NCBI GenBank assembly: GCA_012271225.1
Contig: JAAXGS010000063.1
Location: 1-8,663, forward strand
Reading direction: 5' to 3'
DNA length: 8,663 nucleotides
From: Dehalococcoidia bacterium
GTDB lineage: Bacteria > Chloroflexota > Dehalococcoidia > UBA6926
Shown here: piece after piece, positions 1 through 7,095 of the stretch
Numbering within the stretch: position 1 is the first letter of the stretch
Layout of the letters: every line of letters begins with the position of its first letter
Translations under genes and position numbers: made by a program
Notes under the pieces: generated by a model
Databases searched by the model: none
Seen by the model: only the letters and a program-made list of their open reading frames with translations
What the model was told of the DNA's origin: nothing

Positions 1-28
1 GATTCATGCGGCCTCATAGAGGGGGCTG

Positions 29-2071
29 TCAGACCGCGGCGCCGCCGGTTTGCTGCCGCGCCTCATTCACCCGCCGCATGAACTCATCCTCATCGATGAT
101 CGGCGTCTCCAGCCGCTGGGCCCTGTCAAGCTTGGATCCGGCCTCCGCTCCCGCCACCACCAGGGCGGTGCGTTTTGTGACGCTGCGGCCCGGTTTGCCG
201 CCGAGGCTGCGGACAAGCTCCTCCGCCTGCGTCCGTGAGAGTTCCTGCAGACGCCCCGTGAGGACGATCTCCATGCCGGCCCAGGGCAGATCCCCAATGG
301 GAACGGTTCCCTCCTCCCGCATGCGCACTCCGGCCTCACGCAGGCGTTCAACCAGTCTCAGGTTCTCCTCATCCCTGAACCACGTGAACACGCTCTCCGC
401 CACAACGGGGCCGATGGTGTGGATGTCCGTCAACTCCTCCTGGGATGCGGCCGCGAGGAGTTCCATATCTCCGTATCGCTCCGCCAGCAGGCGGGCCGTC
501 TCAGCCCCCACGTGTCGAATGCCGAGCGCGAAGATGACGTTGCCGAGGGGCCTCTCACGTGAGCGTTCAATCGCCGTGACAACATTCCGGGCGGATTTCT
601 CACCCATGCGGTCCAGATCGGCGAGCTGCTGCTCCGTGAGACCGTACAGGTCTGCAAAGTCGCGGATCAGGCCCGCGGAGAGGAGTTGAGCGACGATGGA
701 CTCGCCAACGCCGTCGATGTCCATGGCAGGGCGGCTCACGTAGTGCTTGATCAGCTCAGCGCTCTGGGCGGGGCAGGCGGGGTTGACGCAGCGGTGAATC
801 GCCTCGCCCTCCGGCCGCAGAACGGTCTGACCGCATTCCGGACATGCCTCCGGCATGGCGAATTCACGCTCCGCTCCCGTGCGTGCCTCCCGCACCGGCC
901 CCAGGACCTGGGGGATGACCTCTCCGGCCCGCTGCACCTGCACCAGATCGCCTATTCGTATATCGCGCTCGCGCACATAGTCCTCGTTGTGGAGCGTGGC
1001 CAGCTTGACGGTGACGCCGCTGACCTGCACCGGCTCAAGGACTGCGTAGGGGTTCAGCGCTCCGGTCCGTCCAACGTTGATGCCGATGTCATTCAGGCGA
1101 GTCGTGGCCTGTTCCGCCGGATACTTGTACGCGATTGCCCATCGCGGCTCCCGGCCCACAACGCCGAGCAGACGCTGCAGGCGGAATGAGTCGACCTTGA
1201 TGACGACGCCGTCACACCCGTAGTTCAGGCTGTCACGCCTGTCGAGGCTGTCCTCATAGAACCGCCGCGCGTCGGCGAGCGTGGCGACGGGACGATTGTC
1301 CGGGTTGATCTTGAAGCCCAACCGTCCCAGCCACGCCAGTGTTTCCGACTGCGTGTCAGGGGCGTCTCCCTCCGCCCAGCCGAGGGAGTACACGTACATG
1401 TCCAGGGGGCGTGACGCCGTTATCTGCGGGTCCAGCTGCCGGACGGAGCCGGCCGCCGTGTTGCGCGGGTTTGCGTACGTCCGCTCCCCGCGTTCCTCTC
1501 GTTCGCGGTTCAGCTGCTCAAACCGGTCGATGGGAAACAGGATCTCGCCGCGCACCTCAAAGCGCCGCGGCGCGTCCGGCCCCGTCACGCGGAGCGGTAT
1601 GCTCCTCACGGTGCGGAGATTGGCCGTGACGTCCTCGCCCTCCGTGCCAGTGCCGCGCGTCGCTCCCCGCACAAGCACGCCGTCCTCATACGTCAGGGCA
1701 ACAGCGAGGCCGTCATATTTCAGTTCACAGTAGTAATCGATCTCCTCGCCGGGGATGAGGTTCATCATCCGCCGCTCCCATGCCTCAAGCTCCGCCGCGT
1801 CAAAGACGTTGCCCAGACTCAGGAGCGGCACGGGGTGGCGGACCGTCTGAAAGCGCTCCGACGGCTCCCCGGCCACGCGCTGCGTCGGCGAGTCCGGCGT
1901 GACAAGCGCGGGGTGCAGCTCCTCAAGACGCCGCAACTCCCGCATCAGGCCGTCATAGTCGGCGTCCGTGATCTCCGGACTGTCAAGAACGTAGTAGAGG
2001 TGGTCGTGGCGGCGTATGAGGCCGCGCAGCCGCTCGATCCGCTCACTCGCCTCGCCTGGAGTTGATGCCAC
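29..2071 (-). CDS. ligA: NAD-dependent DNA ligase LigA
   Basis: Seals nicks in duplex DNA during replication and repair, using NAD+ to form a ligase-AMP intermediate. The 680-residue length is normal for bacterial LigA, and all domains are present in order. The Ia domain (about 1-70) has the YY...D-ADYD region that binds NMN. The adenylation domain carries KYDG at 118-121, with K118 as the AMP-accepting lysine. An OB fold follows (about 325-400), then a four-cysteine zinc finger (C410, C413, C428, C433), helix-hairpin-helix repeats (about 445-580) and a C-terminal BRCT domain (about 592-675). The start is GTG at 2071, preceded by a weak GGGGCG purine run; it places the Ia motif at the usual distance from the N-terminus. 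The gene begins 48 bp after serA stops and may be read from the same transcript. One oddity is the OB-fold segment at 334-345, which reads VGRTGALNPYAV where most LigA have TPVA. Identification is secure. Confidence 0.97.
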   Translation of the reverse strand: MASTPGEASERIERLRGLIRRHDHLYYVLDSPEITDADYDGLMRELRRLEELHPALVTPDSPTQRVAGEPSERFQTVRHPVPLLSLGNVFDAAELEAWERRMMNLIPGEEIDYYCELKYDGLAVALTYEDGVLVRGATRGTGTEGEDVTANLRTVRSIPLRVTGPDAPRRFEVRGEILFPIDRFEQLNREREERGERTYANPRNTAAGSVRQLDPQITASRPLDMYVYSLGWAEGDAPDTQSETLAWLGRLGFKINPDNRPVATLADARRFYEDSLDRRDSLNYGCDGVVIKVDSFRLQRLLGVVGREPRWAIAYKYPAEQATTRLNDIGINVGRTGALNPYAVLEPVQVSGVTVKLATLHNEDYVRERDIRIGDLVQVQRAGEVIPQVLGPVREARTGAEREFAMPEACPECGQTVLRPEGEAIHRCVNPACPAQSAELIKHYVSRPAMDIDGVGESIVAQLLSAGLIRDFADLYGLTEQQLADLDRMGEKSARNVVTAIERSRERPLGNVIFALGIRHVGAETARLLAERYGDMELLAAASQEELTDIHTIGPVVAESVFTWFRDEENLRLVERLREAGVRMREEGTVPIGDLPWAGMEIVLTGRLQELSRTQAEELVRSLGGKPGRSVTKRTALVVAGAEAGSKLDRAQRLETPIIDEDEFMRRVNEARQQTGGAAV

Positions 2072-2119
2072 GTCAGCGCCCCGTGTTCGCCCATCCCGGT
2101 CCGTGAGCTGTTGTCCGCT

Positions 2120-3703
2120 CTACAGGTTCACCACGCGCACACCGTCCACGCCGTCAAGCCCGGCAAGGGCGGCGATGTGCTCCGGCGCGGGCGCCTCATC
2201 TATGTTCACGACGGTCAGGGCGGGGCCCCTCACGGACTCGCGGTTGACCTGCAGCGAGGCGATGTTGATGTTGTTTGCGCCGGTGATCGTTCCGATTGCG
2301 CCGAGCATGCCTGGCCGGTCCGTATGGTTGATGACCAGCCAGTGCCCCCCTGTGGGGACGATGTCCACATGATAGCCGTTGATGCGGACAATCTCCGCCT
2401 GGCCGCGCTCCGTGAGCGTGGCGCTGACGGCCGTTTCACCGGCGGACGTCAGCACGTCCAGGCTCACCAGATTGGTGTAGGGCGGCGCCTGATCCGTGTC
2501 CTTGTGCTGCTGAACGTGAATGCTGCGCCGCTGGGCCTCAATGCCGGCGTTGACGATGTTGATGCGCATCTCCGTGCCCGTCTGCAGGAAACCGCAGAGC
2601 ACCGTCGCGGCAAGGATATCCGTTGACAGTTCCGCCACCGTGCCGCGAAAGGAGACGGAGAGCCGCTCCGGCTGTCCGTCCGCCATCTGTGAGGCAAGCC
2701 GTCCCACAACAAGCGCAAGCGGGATGTAAGGCGCAACCTCAGCGGCGGTCTCCGGCGGGACAAGCGGGGCGTTGACCGCGTAGCGGGGCGCTCTCCCCTC
2801 AAAGACATCGATGATCTGCTCCGCCACCTCCCGCGCGACGTTCGACTGCGCCTCTTCGGTCGACGCGCCCAGATGCGGCGTCACGACGACATTGGGGTGA
2901 TGGAAGAGTGGGCTCGCCTCCGGGGGTTCTTTCAGAAAGACATCAAGCGCCGCGCCGCCGATGTGTCCGTCCTCAATGGCGCGGTGGAGCGCGTCCTCAT
3001 CAATCAGCCCGCCGCGCGCGCAGTTGATCAGAAGCGCGCCCCGTTTCATTCGGGCAAGCTCGTCTTCGCCAATCAGGCTGCGCGTCGCGTCCGTCACCGG
3101 CGTGTGCAGGGTGAGGATGTCCGATTGCTCCAGCACCGCGTCCAGGCTGATGATCTCCGCGCCAACGTGCCTGCCGTGCTCCTCTGCCACAAACGGGTCG
3201 AATCCGATAATCCGCATGTCAAAAGCGGCCGCCCGCCGCGCGACCTCGGAGCCGATGCGGCCGAGGCCGATGATCCCCAGTGTTTTGCCGCGCAGTTCCG
3301 TTCCCAGAAACTTGCGGCGGTTCCATTCTCCGCCCGCAAGCGAGGAATGCGCCTGCGGCACATGCCGCGCGACGGAGAGTATCATCGCGAGCGTGTGTTC
3401 GGCAGCGGAGATGGTGTTTGACGAGGGCGCGTTCACCACGATGACGCCGTGGTCCGTCGCCGCGTCAAGGTTGATGTTGTCAAAGCCCACGCCGGCCCGG
3501 CCAACCACCTGCAGACGCGTTGCCGCGGCCAGCACGCGCGGCGTCACCTGTGTCTCGCTGCGAACGATGAGTCCGGCGTAGTCACCAATAATGGCGGCAA
3601 GCTCGTCTTCAGTGAGGCCAATCCGGGTGTCCGCCTCAATACCGCGCGCCTGCAGAATCTCCGCGCCCTCCGGCGCGATGGGGTCGGCAATCAGAACGTG
3701 CAT
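2120..3703 (-). CDS. serA: D-3-phosphoglycerate dehydrogenase (long, ACT-domain form)
   Basis: Oxidises 3-phosphoglycerate to 3-phosphohydroxypyruvate with NAD+, the first step of the phosphorylated serine pathway in the cytosol. The 527 residues match the long actinobacterial/Bacillus type. The substrate-binding part has GRAGVGFDN (68-76). The Rossmann fold carries the GLGRIG dinucleotide motif (146-151). The catalytic triad is visible as R230 (NCARGG), E259 (LKEPP) and H277 (TPHLGAST). A middle allosteric substrate-binding-like domain (about 325-445) is followed by a C-terminal ACT domain (about 454-527) with the NHTDRPGMLG motif, which in the family binds serine for feedback inhibition. 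The ATG at 3703 follows AGGCGG and lies 6 bp after the aminotransferase stop, so the two genes are almost certainly co-transcribed and act in sequence. Serine feedback control is expected from the ACT domain but not proven here. Confidence 0.96.
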   Translation of the reverse strand: MHVLIADPIAPEGAEILQARGIEADTRIGLTEDELAAIIGDYAGLIVRSETQVTPRVLAAATRLQVVGRAGVGFDNINLDAATDHGVIVVNAPSSNTISAAEHTLAMILSVARHVPQAHSSLAGGEWNRRKFLGTELRGKTLGIIGLGRIGSEVARRAAAFDMRIIGFDPFVAEEHGRHVGAEIISLDAVLEQSDILTLHTPVTDATRSLIGEDELARMKRGALLINCARGGLIDEDALHRAIEDGHIGGAALDVFLKEPPEASPLFHHPNVVVTPHLGASTEEAQSNVAREVAEQIIDVFEGRAPRYAVNAPLVPPETAAEVAPYIPLALVVGRLASQMADGQPERLSVSFRGTVAELSTDILAATVLCGFLQTGTEMRINIVNAGIEAQRRSIHVQQHKDTDQAPPYTNLVSLDVLTSAGETAVSATLTERGQAEIVRINGYHVDIVPTGGHWLVINHTDRPGMLGAIGTITGANNINIASLQVNRESVRGPALTVVNIDEAPAPEHIAALAGLDGVDGVRVVNL

Positions 3704-3709
3704 CGCCGC

Positions 3710-4810
3710 CTACAGTGAGGCCGCCGCCGGCGCGAATCCGACTTCCTGCAGCGCCCGCCCCAGAACCGTGACGGCCTCGTCAAGGTCCTCGTCCGGCATG
3801 TATCCGAGATGTCCGATCCTGAAGATGGAATCGGACAGTCTGGCCTGGCCGCCGGCGAGCACGACGCCCTGCTCCGCGGCAGCCTTTCTGATGTCCGCGA
3901 CGGCGATGCCGTCCGGGGCCTTCACCGCCGTGACCGTGTTGGACGCGAACGCCTCATCTGTGGGGAACAGGGAGAGGCCCAGCGCCTTGACCGCCGCGCG
4001 CACACGCTCACCGGCGCGGCGGTGGCGCTCATGGATGGCGGGCAGTCCCTCATGCAGCAACGTCTCAAGCGAGGCGTCCAGCGCGTAGAAGATGGGGATG
4101 GCGGGCGTCCACGGGGTCTGTCCCCGGTCCGCGTAGCTGCGCGCCTGCGTCAGATCAAAGTAAAATTTCGGCATGGACGCGCGCTCCACGGCCGCCCATG
4201 CGCGCGGGCTTAAACTGATCATGGCCACCCCGGGCGGAACCATCCACCCCTTCTGTGACCCCGTCACGACAACGTCAAGCCCCCAGTCATCAACCGGGCA
4301 GGGCAGTGATCCGAGGCTTGAAACGGCGTCCACGATCAGCAGCCTGTCACGCGCTTTGACCACCTGCGCAATCCCCTGCAGGGGGTTTGTGACGCCGGTG
4401 GACGTCTCATTGTGGGTGATCAGAACCGCCGTCACGTCCGGGTTGTCATCCAGGGACGCCGCCACGGAATCCGGCGTTGCCGCCTGTCCCCATTCCACGT
4501 GCTGCCAGCGGACATCCGCGCCGAAAACCTCCGCAATCCGCCCAAGGCGCGCGCCGAATGCGCCGATCTCCACGGCCAGAACAGGCTCTCCCGGAGAGAG
4601 CGTGTTGACAACGGCCGCCTCCAGCCCGCCGGTGCCGGATGCGGTCAGAAGCAGAACATCGTTCTGCGTCTCAAAGAGCCGCTGCAGACCCCGGGTCACC
4701 CGACCGTGAATCTCCCGAAACGCCGCTCCCCGGTGATCGATCATGGGACCGGACAGGACATCGAGAACATCCTGCGGAATTGGAGTGGGGCCGGGTGTCC
4801 GTAGGTTCAC
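3710..4810 (-). CDS. Class V PLP aminotransferase (serine/alanine-glyoxylate type), probable phosphoserine or serine transaminase
   Basis: A fold-type I, PLP-dependent aminotransferase of the AGT/SPT (class V) family, 366 residues. Visible landmarks, numbered from the chosen start, are: N-terminal RTPGPTP; a glycine-rich phosphate-binding TASGTGGLE (57-65); THNETSTG (132-139), where family members contact PLP and substrate; D161 in VDAVSSLG, which pairs with the pyridine nitrogen; K187 in GSQKGW, the Schiff-base lysine; TPWTP near 234; and R331 in FRIGHLG, the usual carboxylate-binding arginine. There are two in-frame GTGs. The one at 4810 is preferred because AGGAG sits 7 nt upstream, whereas it is only 1 nt from GTG 4816; it also gives the typical M-N-L-R-T-P-G-P start. 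The gene directly precedes serA with 6 bp between them, so it likely aminates the SerA product, standing in for serC, or makes serine/glycine from glyoxylate or hydroxypyruvate. Family is certain; the exact amino donor and acceptor are not. Confidence 0.9.
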   Translation of the reverse strand: MNLRTPGPTPIPQDVLDVLSGPMIDHRGAAFREIHGRVTRGLQRLFETQNDVLLLTASGTGGLEAAVVNTLSPGEPVLAVEIGAFGARLGRIAEVFGADVRWQHVEWGQAATPDSVAASLDDNPDVTAVLITHNETSTGVTNPLQGIAQVVKARDRLLIVDAVSSLGSLPCPVDDWGLDVVVTGSQKGWMVPPGVAMISLSPRAWAAVERASMPKFYFDLTQARSYADRGQTPWTPAIPIFYALDASLETLLHEGLPAIHERHRRAGERVRAAVKALGLSLFPTDEAFASNTVTAVKAPDGIAVADIRKAAAEQGVVLAGGQARLSDSIFRIGHLGYMPDEDLDEAVTVLGRALQEVGFAPAAASL

Positions 4811-4817
4811 GTGCACG

Positions 4818-4822
4818 CTCCT
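4818..4822 (-). promoter_or_regulatory. Shine-Dalgarno AGGAG deciding the aminotransferase start
   Basis: The minus strand reads AGGAG, then seven bases, then GTG at 4810. The alternative GTG at 4816 is only one base from AGGAG, too close to be used. The site therefore selects the downstream GTG. Confidence 0.7.
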
Positions 4823-4837
4823 GAGGCCGTTGGATTA

Positions 4838-4860
4838 CCGCATGATTTGGGCGCATGCGG
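4838..4860 (-). repeat. Hairpin in the aminotransferase leader (7-bp stem, 9-nt loop)
   Basis: CCGCATG at 4838-4844 is the exact reverse complement of CATGCGG at 4854-4860, leaving a 9-base loop. It lies 15 bases upstream of the AGGAG ribosome site of the aminotransferase, within the probable 5' leader. An alternative stem, GGGCGC (4849-4854) with GCGCCC (4864-4869), uses the loop and part of one arm, so the two cannot form together. A regulatory role is inference. Confidence 0.45.
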
Positions 4861-4861
4861 C

Positions 4862-4933
4862 GGGCGCCCGTGACGGCTTTACGCCGTTCATTAAAGTATA
4901 GGCGAAACGCACCCGTGTGCGTTACGGGCGCCC
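4862..4933. repeat. Nested inverted repeat in the ribF-aminotransferase gap
   Basis: The arms at 4862-4874 and 4921-4933 pair over 13 positions with one mismatch (4872/4923). Each arm contains the 8-base palindrome GGGCGCCC. Between them lie two smaller hairpins. One is 4873-4877 with 4883-4887 (ACGGC/GCCGT, loop TTTAC). The other is 4906-4912 with 4917-4923 (AACGCAC/GTGCGTT, loop CCGT). Both inner stems share bases with the outer arms, so the inner and outer folds compete. In the ribF transcript the 4906-4923 stem could act as a weak terminator or 3' end stabiliser, but no proper U-run follows it. Confidence 0.5.
4895..4900 (-). promoter_or_regulatory. Candidate -10 element (TATACT) for the aminotransferase-serA unit
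   Basis: TATACT on the minus strand matches the sigma-70 -10 consensus at five of six positions and sits in the only AT-rich patch of the gap. Initiation would fall near 4888 and give a leader of about 78 nt. No good -35 box lies 16-19 bases upstream, so the call is tentative; an activator or another sigma factor could be needed. Confidence 0.3.
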
Positions 4934-4952
4934 CTGCTCGCGGCGACGGCCC

Positions 4953-5882
4953 TTACTCCGTTTGCGCAAGGTACTCACGCGTGTTCTGAACGTCCTGACG
5001 CATCTGCCGAACAAGGGAATCCGCGTCGGGAAACGTCTCCTCGCCGCGCAGCCTGGTCAGGAACTCGACGCCAAGCGTCTGCCCGTAAATATCGTCGTCA
5101 AAGTCCAGAATGTGCGTTTCGATCATGCGCTCCTCGTCGCGGAATGTGGGGTTATCGCCGACGTTGGTGACGGACTGCAGTCGGCTGTTTCCAAGCCGCG
5201 CCCGCGTGACGTAGACGCCGTCCGCCGGCACGGCCCGGCGGGCCGGGATGCTGATGTTCGCCGTGGGGAATCCCAGCGCCTTGCCGCGGTGATGGCCGTG
5301 CACCACGGAGCCGGAGAGAGAGTACGGCCGGGCCAGCATGGCGGTGGCCGCGTCGACATTCCCGTCGGTGACAATCAAACGCCTGATTGCGGAGCTGCCC
5401 ACCCGCTCCGTATCGTTCCTCACCTCATCCACCGTGATCACGCTGAAGCCAAGCTCCACGCCAATCTCGGCGAGGACGGGAACGGTTCCCTCACGCCGCC
5501 GCCCCATCGCGAAATCCGGGCCAACGACGAGACGGCGCATGGCAAGGACATCCGTCAACTGCCGCGCGAAGTCCCTTGCGGTGACTCCGGCCAGATCCCG
5601 ATCAAAAGTGACGGGCACAACAAAATCCGCTCCGGCCTCACGCAGCAGGTCGATCCGCTCCTCAAGGCTTGAGAGGTAGGAGACCGGCGTATCGGGGCGC
5701 AGGACCTCCCGCGGGGTGGATACAAAGGTCAGGACGCCGGCCTGGAGGCCGGCCATGCGCGCCTCCTGCGCCACCCGGGCGATGATGCGGCGGTGGCCGC
5801 GGTGAACGCCGTCAAACGTGCCAATCGTCAGAACGGAACCGGAGCTCGTTCGCGCCTGATCAAGATCGTGGAACGCTCTCAT
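4953..5882 (-). CDS. ribF: Bifunctional riboflavin kinase / FAD synthetase RibF
   Basis: Phosphorylates riboflavin to FMN and then adenylates FMN to FAD. The 309-residue length is normal. The N-terminal nucleotidyltransferase domain (about 1-185) has the ATP-binding GTFDGVHRGH (21-30), GPDFAMGRRREG (121-132) and GSSAIRRLI (162-170). The C-terminal flavokinase domain (about 186-309) has GKALGFPTANI (200-210, including the PTAN Mg/ATP motif), NVGDNPTF (240-247) and IETHILDFD (254-262), where E255 corresponds to the family's catalytic glutamate. Both activities should therefore be intact. The ATG at 5882 overlaps the TGA of aroH as ATGA with only a weak AGGG nearby, so translation probably depends on ribosomes finishing aroH. 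It is the last gene before the structured non-coding gap, and no FMN-riboswitch-like leader is visible next to it. Confidence 0.96.
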   Translation of the reverse strand: MRAFHDLDQARTSSGSVLTIGTFDGVHRGHRRIIARVAQEARMAGLQAGVLTFVSTPREVLRPDTPVSYLSSLEERIDLLREAGADFVVPVTFDRDLAGVTARDFARQLTDVLAMRRLVVGPDFAMGRRREGTVPVLAEIGVELGFSVITVDEVRNDTERVGSSAIRRLIVTDGNVDAATAMLARPYSLSGSVVHGHHRGKALGFPTANISIPARRAVPADGVYVTRARLGNSRLQSVTNVGDNPTFRDEERMIETHILDFDDDIYGQTLGVEFLTRLRGEETFPDADSLVRQMRQDVQNTREYLAQTE

Positions 5883-6262
5883 TGACCCTGCGGCTCTGTT
5901 GCGCGGGCGCGCAGGTTGCTCGCGCCGCGCAGATAGACAAACTTCATCTCATCCTGTCTTTTCTGTGTGTTGATATGGATGAGGACGCGGATGCAGCGCT
6001 CCACCGCCCCCGGCACCGGTATCTCCGTGGTGCTGATCAGCGCGACGTGCGACCACTCCAGCCGAACGCGCGCAGCCTCCGGCGGGAACGCTGCGGTCAG
6101 GTCAGGCGTCACGCTGAAAATGGCGGAGGCGATGTCCGCGGGGTTAATGCCGTTCTCCGCGCACAACTGCCGCACAAGGTCCTCCGTCGCGTCGAGAATG
6201 GCGTCCCGCGTGTTCGCATCGGCCGTCGTGGCCCCGCGAATACCGCGAACGGCGGTCGTCAT
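5879..6262 (-). CDS. aroH: Chorismate mutase, AroH class
   Basis: Converts chorismate to prephenate, the branch towards phenylalanine and tyrosine. The 127-residue monofunctional protein is of the trimeric Bacillus AroH class, not the helical AroQ class. Aligned by eye with B. subtilis AroH at an offset of two, the active-site residues are all found: R9 (Arg7, in RGIRGATT), F59 (Phe57), R65 (Arg63), E80 (Glu78), R92 (Arg90, in CIRV) and Y110 (Tyr108, in VYL). The counterpart of Cys75 is S77. The ATG at 6262 overlaps the trpA stop as ATGA, and its stop overlaps the ribF ATG in the same way. A strong GGAGG six bases upstream supports the start. No regulatory domain is present, so feedback control is unlikely in the protein itself. 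Confidence 0.95.
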   Translation of the reverse strand: MTTAVRGIRGATTADANTRDAILDATEDLVRQLCAENGINPADIASAIFSVTPDLTAAFPPEAARVRLEWSHVALISTTEIPVPGAVERCIRVLIHINTQKRQDEMKFVYLRGASNLRARATEPQGQ

Positions 6263-7095
6263 GCGCTCCCTCCCGCGGATGGCGCGTGTCCCGCGCCGGC
6301 GAGCCTGCCGGCCTCAGTCAGGCTGCGCACGTAGCTCTCAACAGCCGCCTCCCTGTGCTCATCCCCGGTGTCTCCCATGAGGTTGACCATCGCGCTGCCG
6401 ATGACGACGGCGTCGACGATTGGGGAGACCGCGGCGACGTGCTCCGGCCGGGAGATGCCGAATCCAAGCGCAAGCGGGAGCGCGGTCCGGGCGCGCACCC
6501 GCGCCGTGAGCCCGGGAACGTCGGCGGAGACCTCGTCACGCTCGCCGGTGATGCCCGTCAGGCTGACGCAGTAGACAAAGCCGCGCGCGCTCTCACCGAT
6601 TATCCTGACGCGGTCATCCGGACTTGTTGGAGCGACGAGGTAGATCAGGGCGAGGCCGCGCGGCGCGAGGCCCGCGTCAAGCGCTCCCGCCTCCTCAGGC
6701 GGGAGGTCAGGCACAATCAGGCCGTCCACGCCGACCTCCGCGGCTTTCTCCGCAAGCCGATCAATCCCGTACTGATAGAAGGGGTTGTAGTAGCCCATGA
6801 ACAGAATGGGAGTCTGATCATCTTCCCGGCGGATGAGCGCGGCGGTCTCCAGACAGGTGTCCAGCGTGACTCCCTCCCGCAGGGCCGCTGTGGAGCTGCG
6901 CTGAATCGTCGCGCCGTCCGCAAGGGGATCGCTGAACGGGACGCCAAGCTCAATGATGTCCGCCCCGCCCCTGAGCGCGGCGCGGACGCCGGTTACCGTC
7001 GCGGCGACGTCCGGGTAGCCGACAGTGAAATACAGCGCGATGGCAGCGCGGCCCTGGCTGCGCGCGCGTTCAAAGGCCGCCGCTATGCGTACCAC
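6259..7095 (-). CDS. trpA: Tryptophan synthase alpha subunit TrpA
   Basis: Cleaves indole-3-glycerol phosphate to indole and glyceraldehyde 3-phosphate; indole is channelled to TrpB and joined to serine. A TIM barrel of 278 residues from GTG at 7095. The open frame extends upstream to 7161, but that extra stretch resembles no TrpA. With the 7095 start, the catalytic glutamate and aspartate of ELGVPFSDPLADG fall at E49 and D60, the E. coli numbers. The loop-6 motif TGITGE is at about 180-185 and the phosphate-binding GFGIS at 211-215. The C-terminal tail is rich in Ala, Gly and Ser. The start overlaps the end of the CPBP protease gene by 13 bp and has no evident Shine-Dalgarno, so coupling to that gene is likely. 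The usual partner trpB is not adjacent, which is unusual. Stop overlaps aroH as ATGA. Confidence 0.94.
   Translation of the reverse strand: MVRIAAAFERARSQGRAAIALYFTVGYPDVAATVTGVRAALRGGADIIELGVPFSDPLADGATIQRSSTAALREGVTLDTCLETAALIRREDDQTPILFMGYYNPFYQYGIDRLAEKAAEVGVDGLIVPDLPPEEAGALDAGLAPRGLALIYLVAPTSPDDRVRIIGESARGFVYCVSLTGITGERDEVSADVPGLTARVRARTALPLALGFGISRPEHVAAVSPIVDAVVIGSAMVNLMGDTGDEHREAAVESYVRSLTEAGRLAGAGHAPSAGGSA
6269..6273 (-). promoter_or_regulatory. Shine-Dalgarno GGAGG for aroH inside trpA
   Basis: The minus strand reads GGAGG followed by six bases and the aroH ATG at 6262. It is the clearest ribosome-binding site in the window and lies within the last codons of trpA. It suggests aroH can be translated well in addition to being coupled to trpA. 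Confidence 0.75.

Noticed and set aside
1..28. Possible start of the next gene downstream of ligA (minus-strand ATG at 15-17 or 5-7).
   Set aside because: Fewer than ten codons are visible and no ribosome site precedes them, so neither existence nor identity can be supported.
299..313. The 15-base string GGGAACGGTTCCCTC, containing an odd palindrome, occurs here in ligA and again at 5478-5492 in ribF.
   Set aside because: In both genes it is in the same reading frame and encodes E-G-T-V-P, so shared residues and codon preference explain it; there are no other copies in the window and no insertion signs.
6..689. Long plus-strand open frame opposite the 3' half of ligA (227 residues), and similar ones at 686-1189, 1281-1733, 2111-2626, 2961-3581, 3591-4088, 4173-4709, 4917-5672, 6286-7134 and 7651-8394.
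   Set aside because: All lie antisense to well-supported genes, have low-complexity Arg/Ser/Ala-rich translations and show no family motif. They reflect high GC and codon bias of the true strand.
4906..4923. Intrinsic terminator for ribF.
   Set aside because: The 7-bp stem with a 4-nt loop is real, but the following bases on the minus strand (TCGCC) are not a U-run; kept only as part of the inverted-repeat feature.
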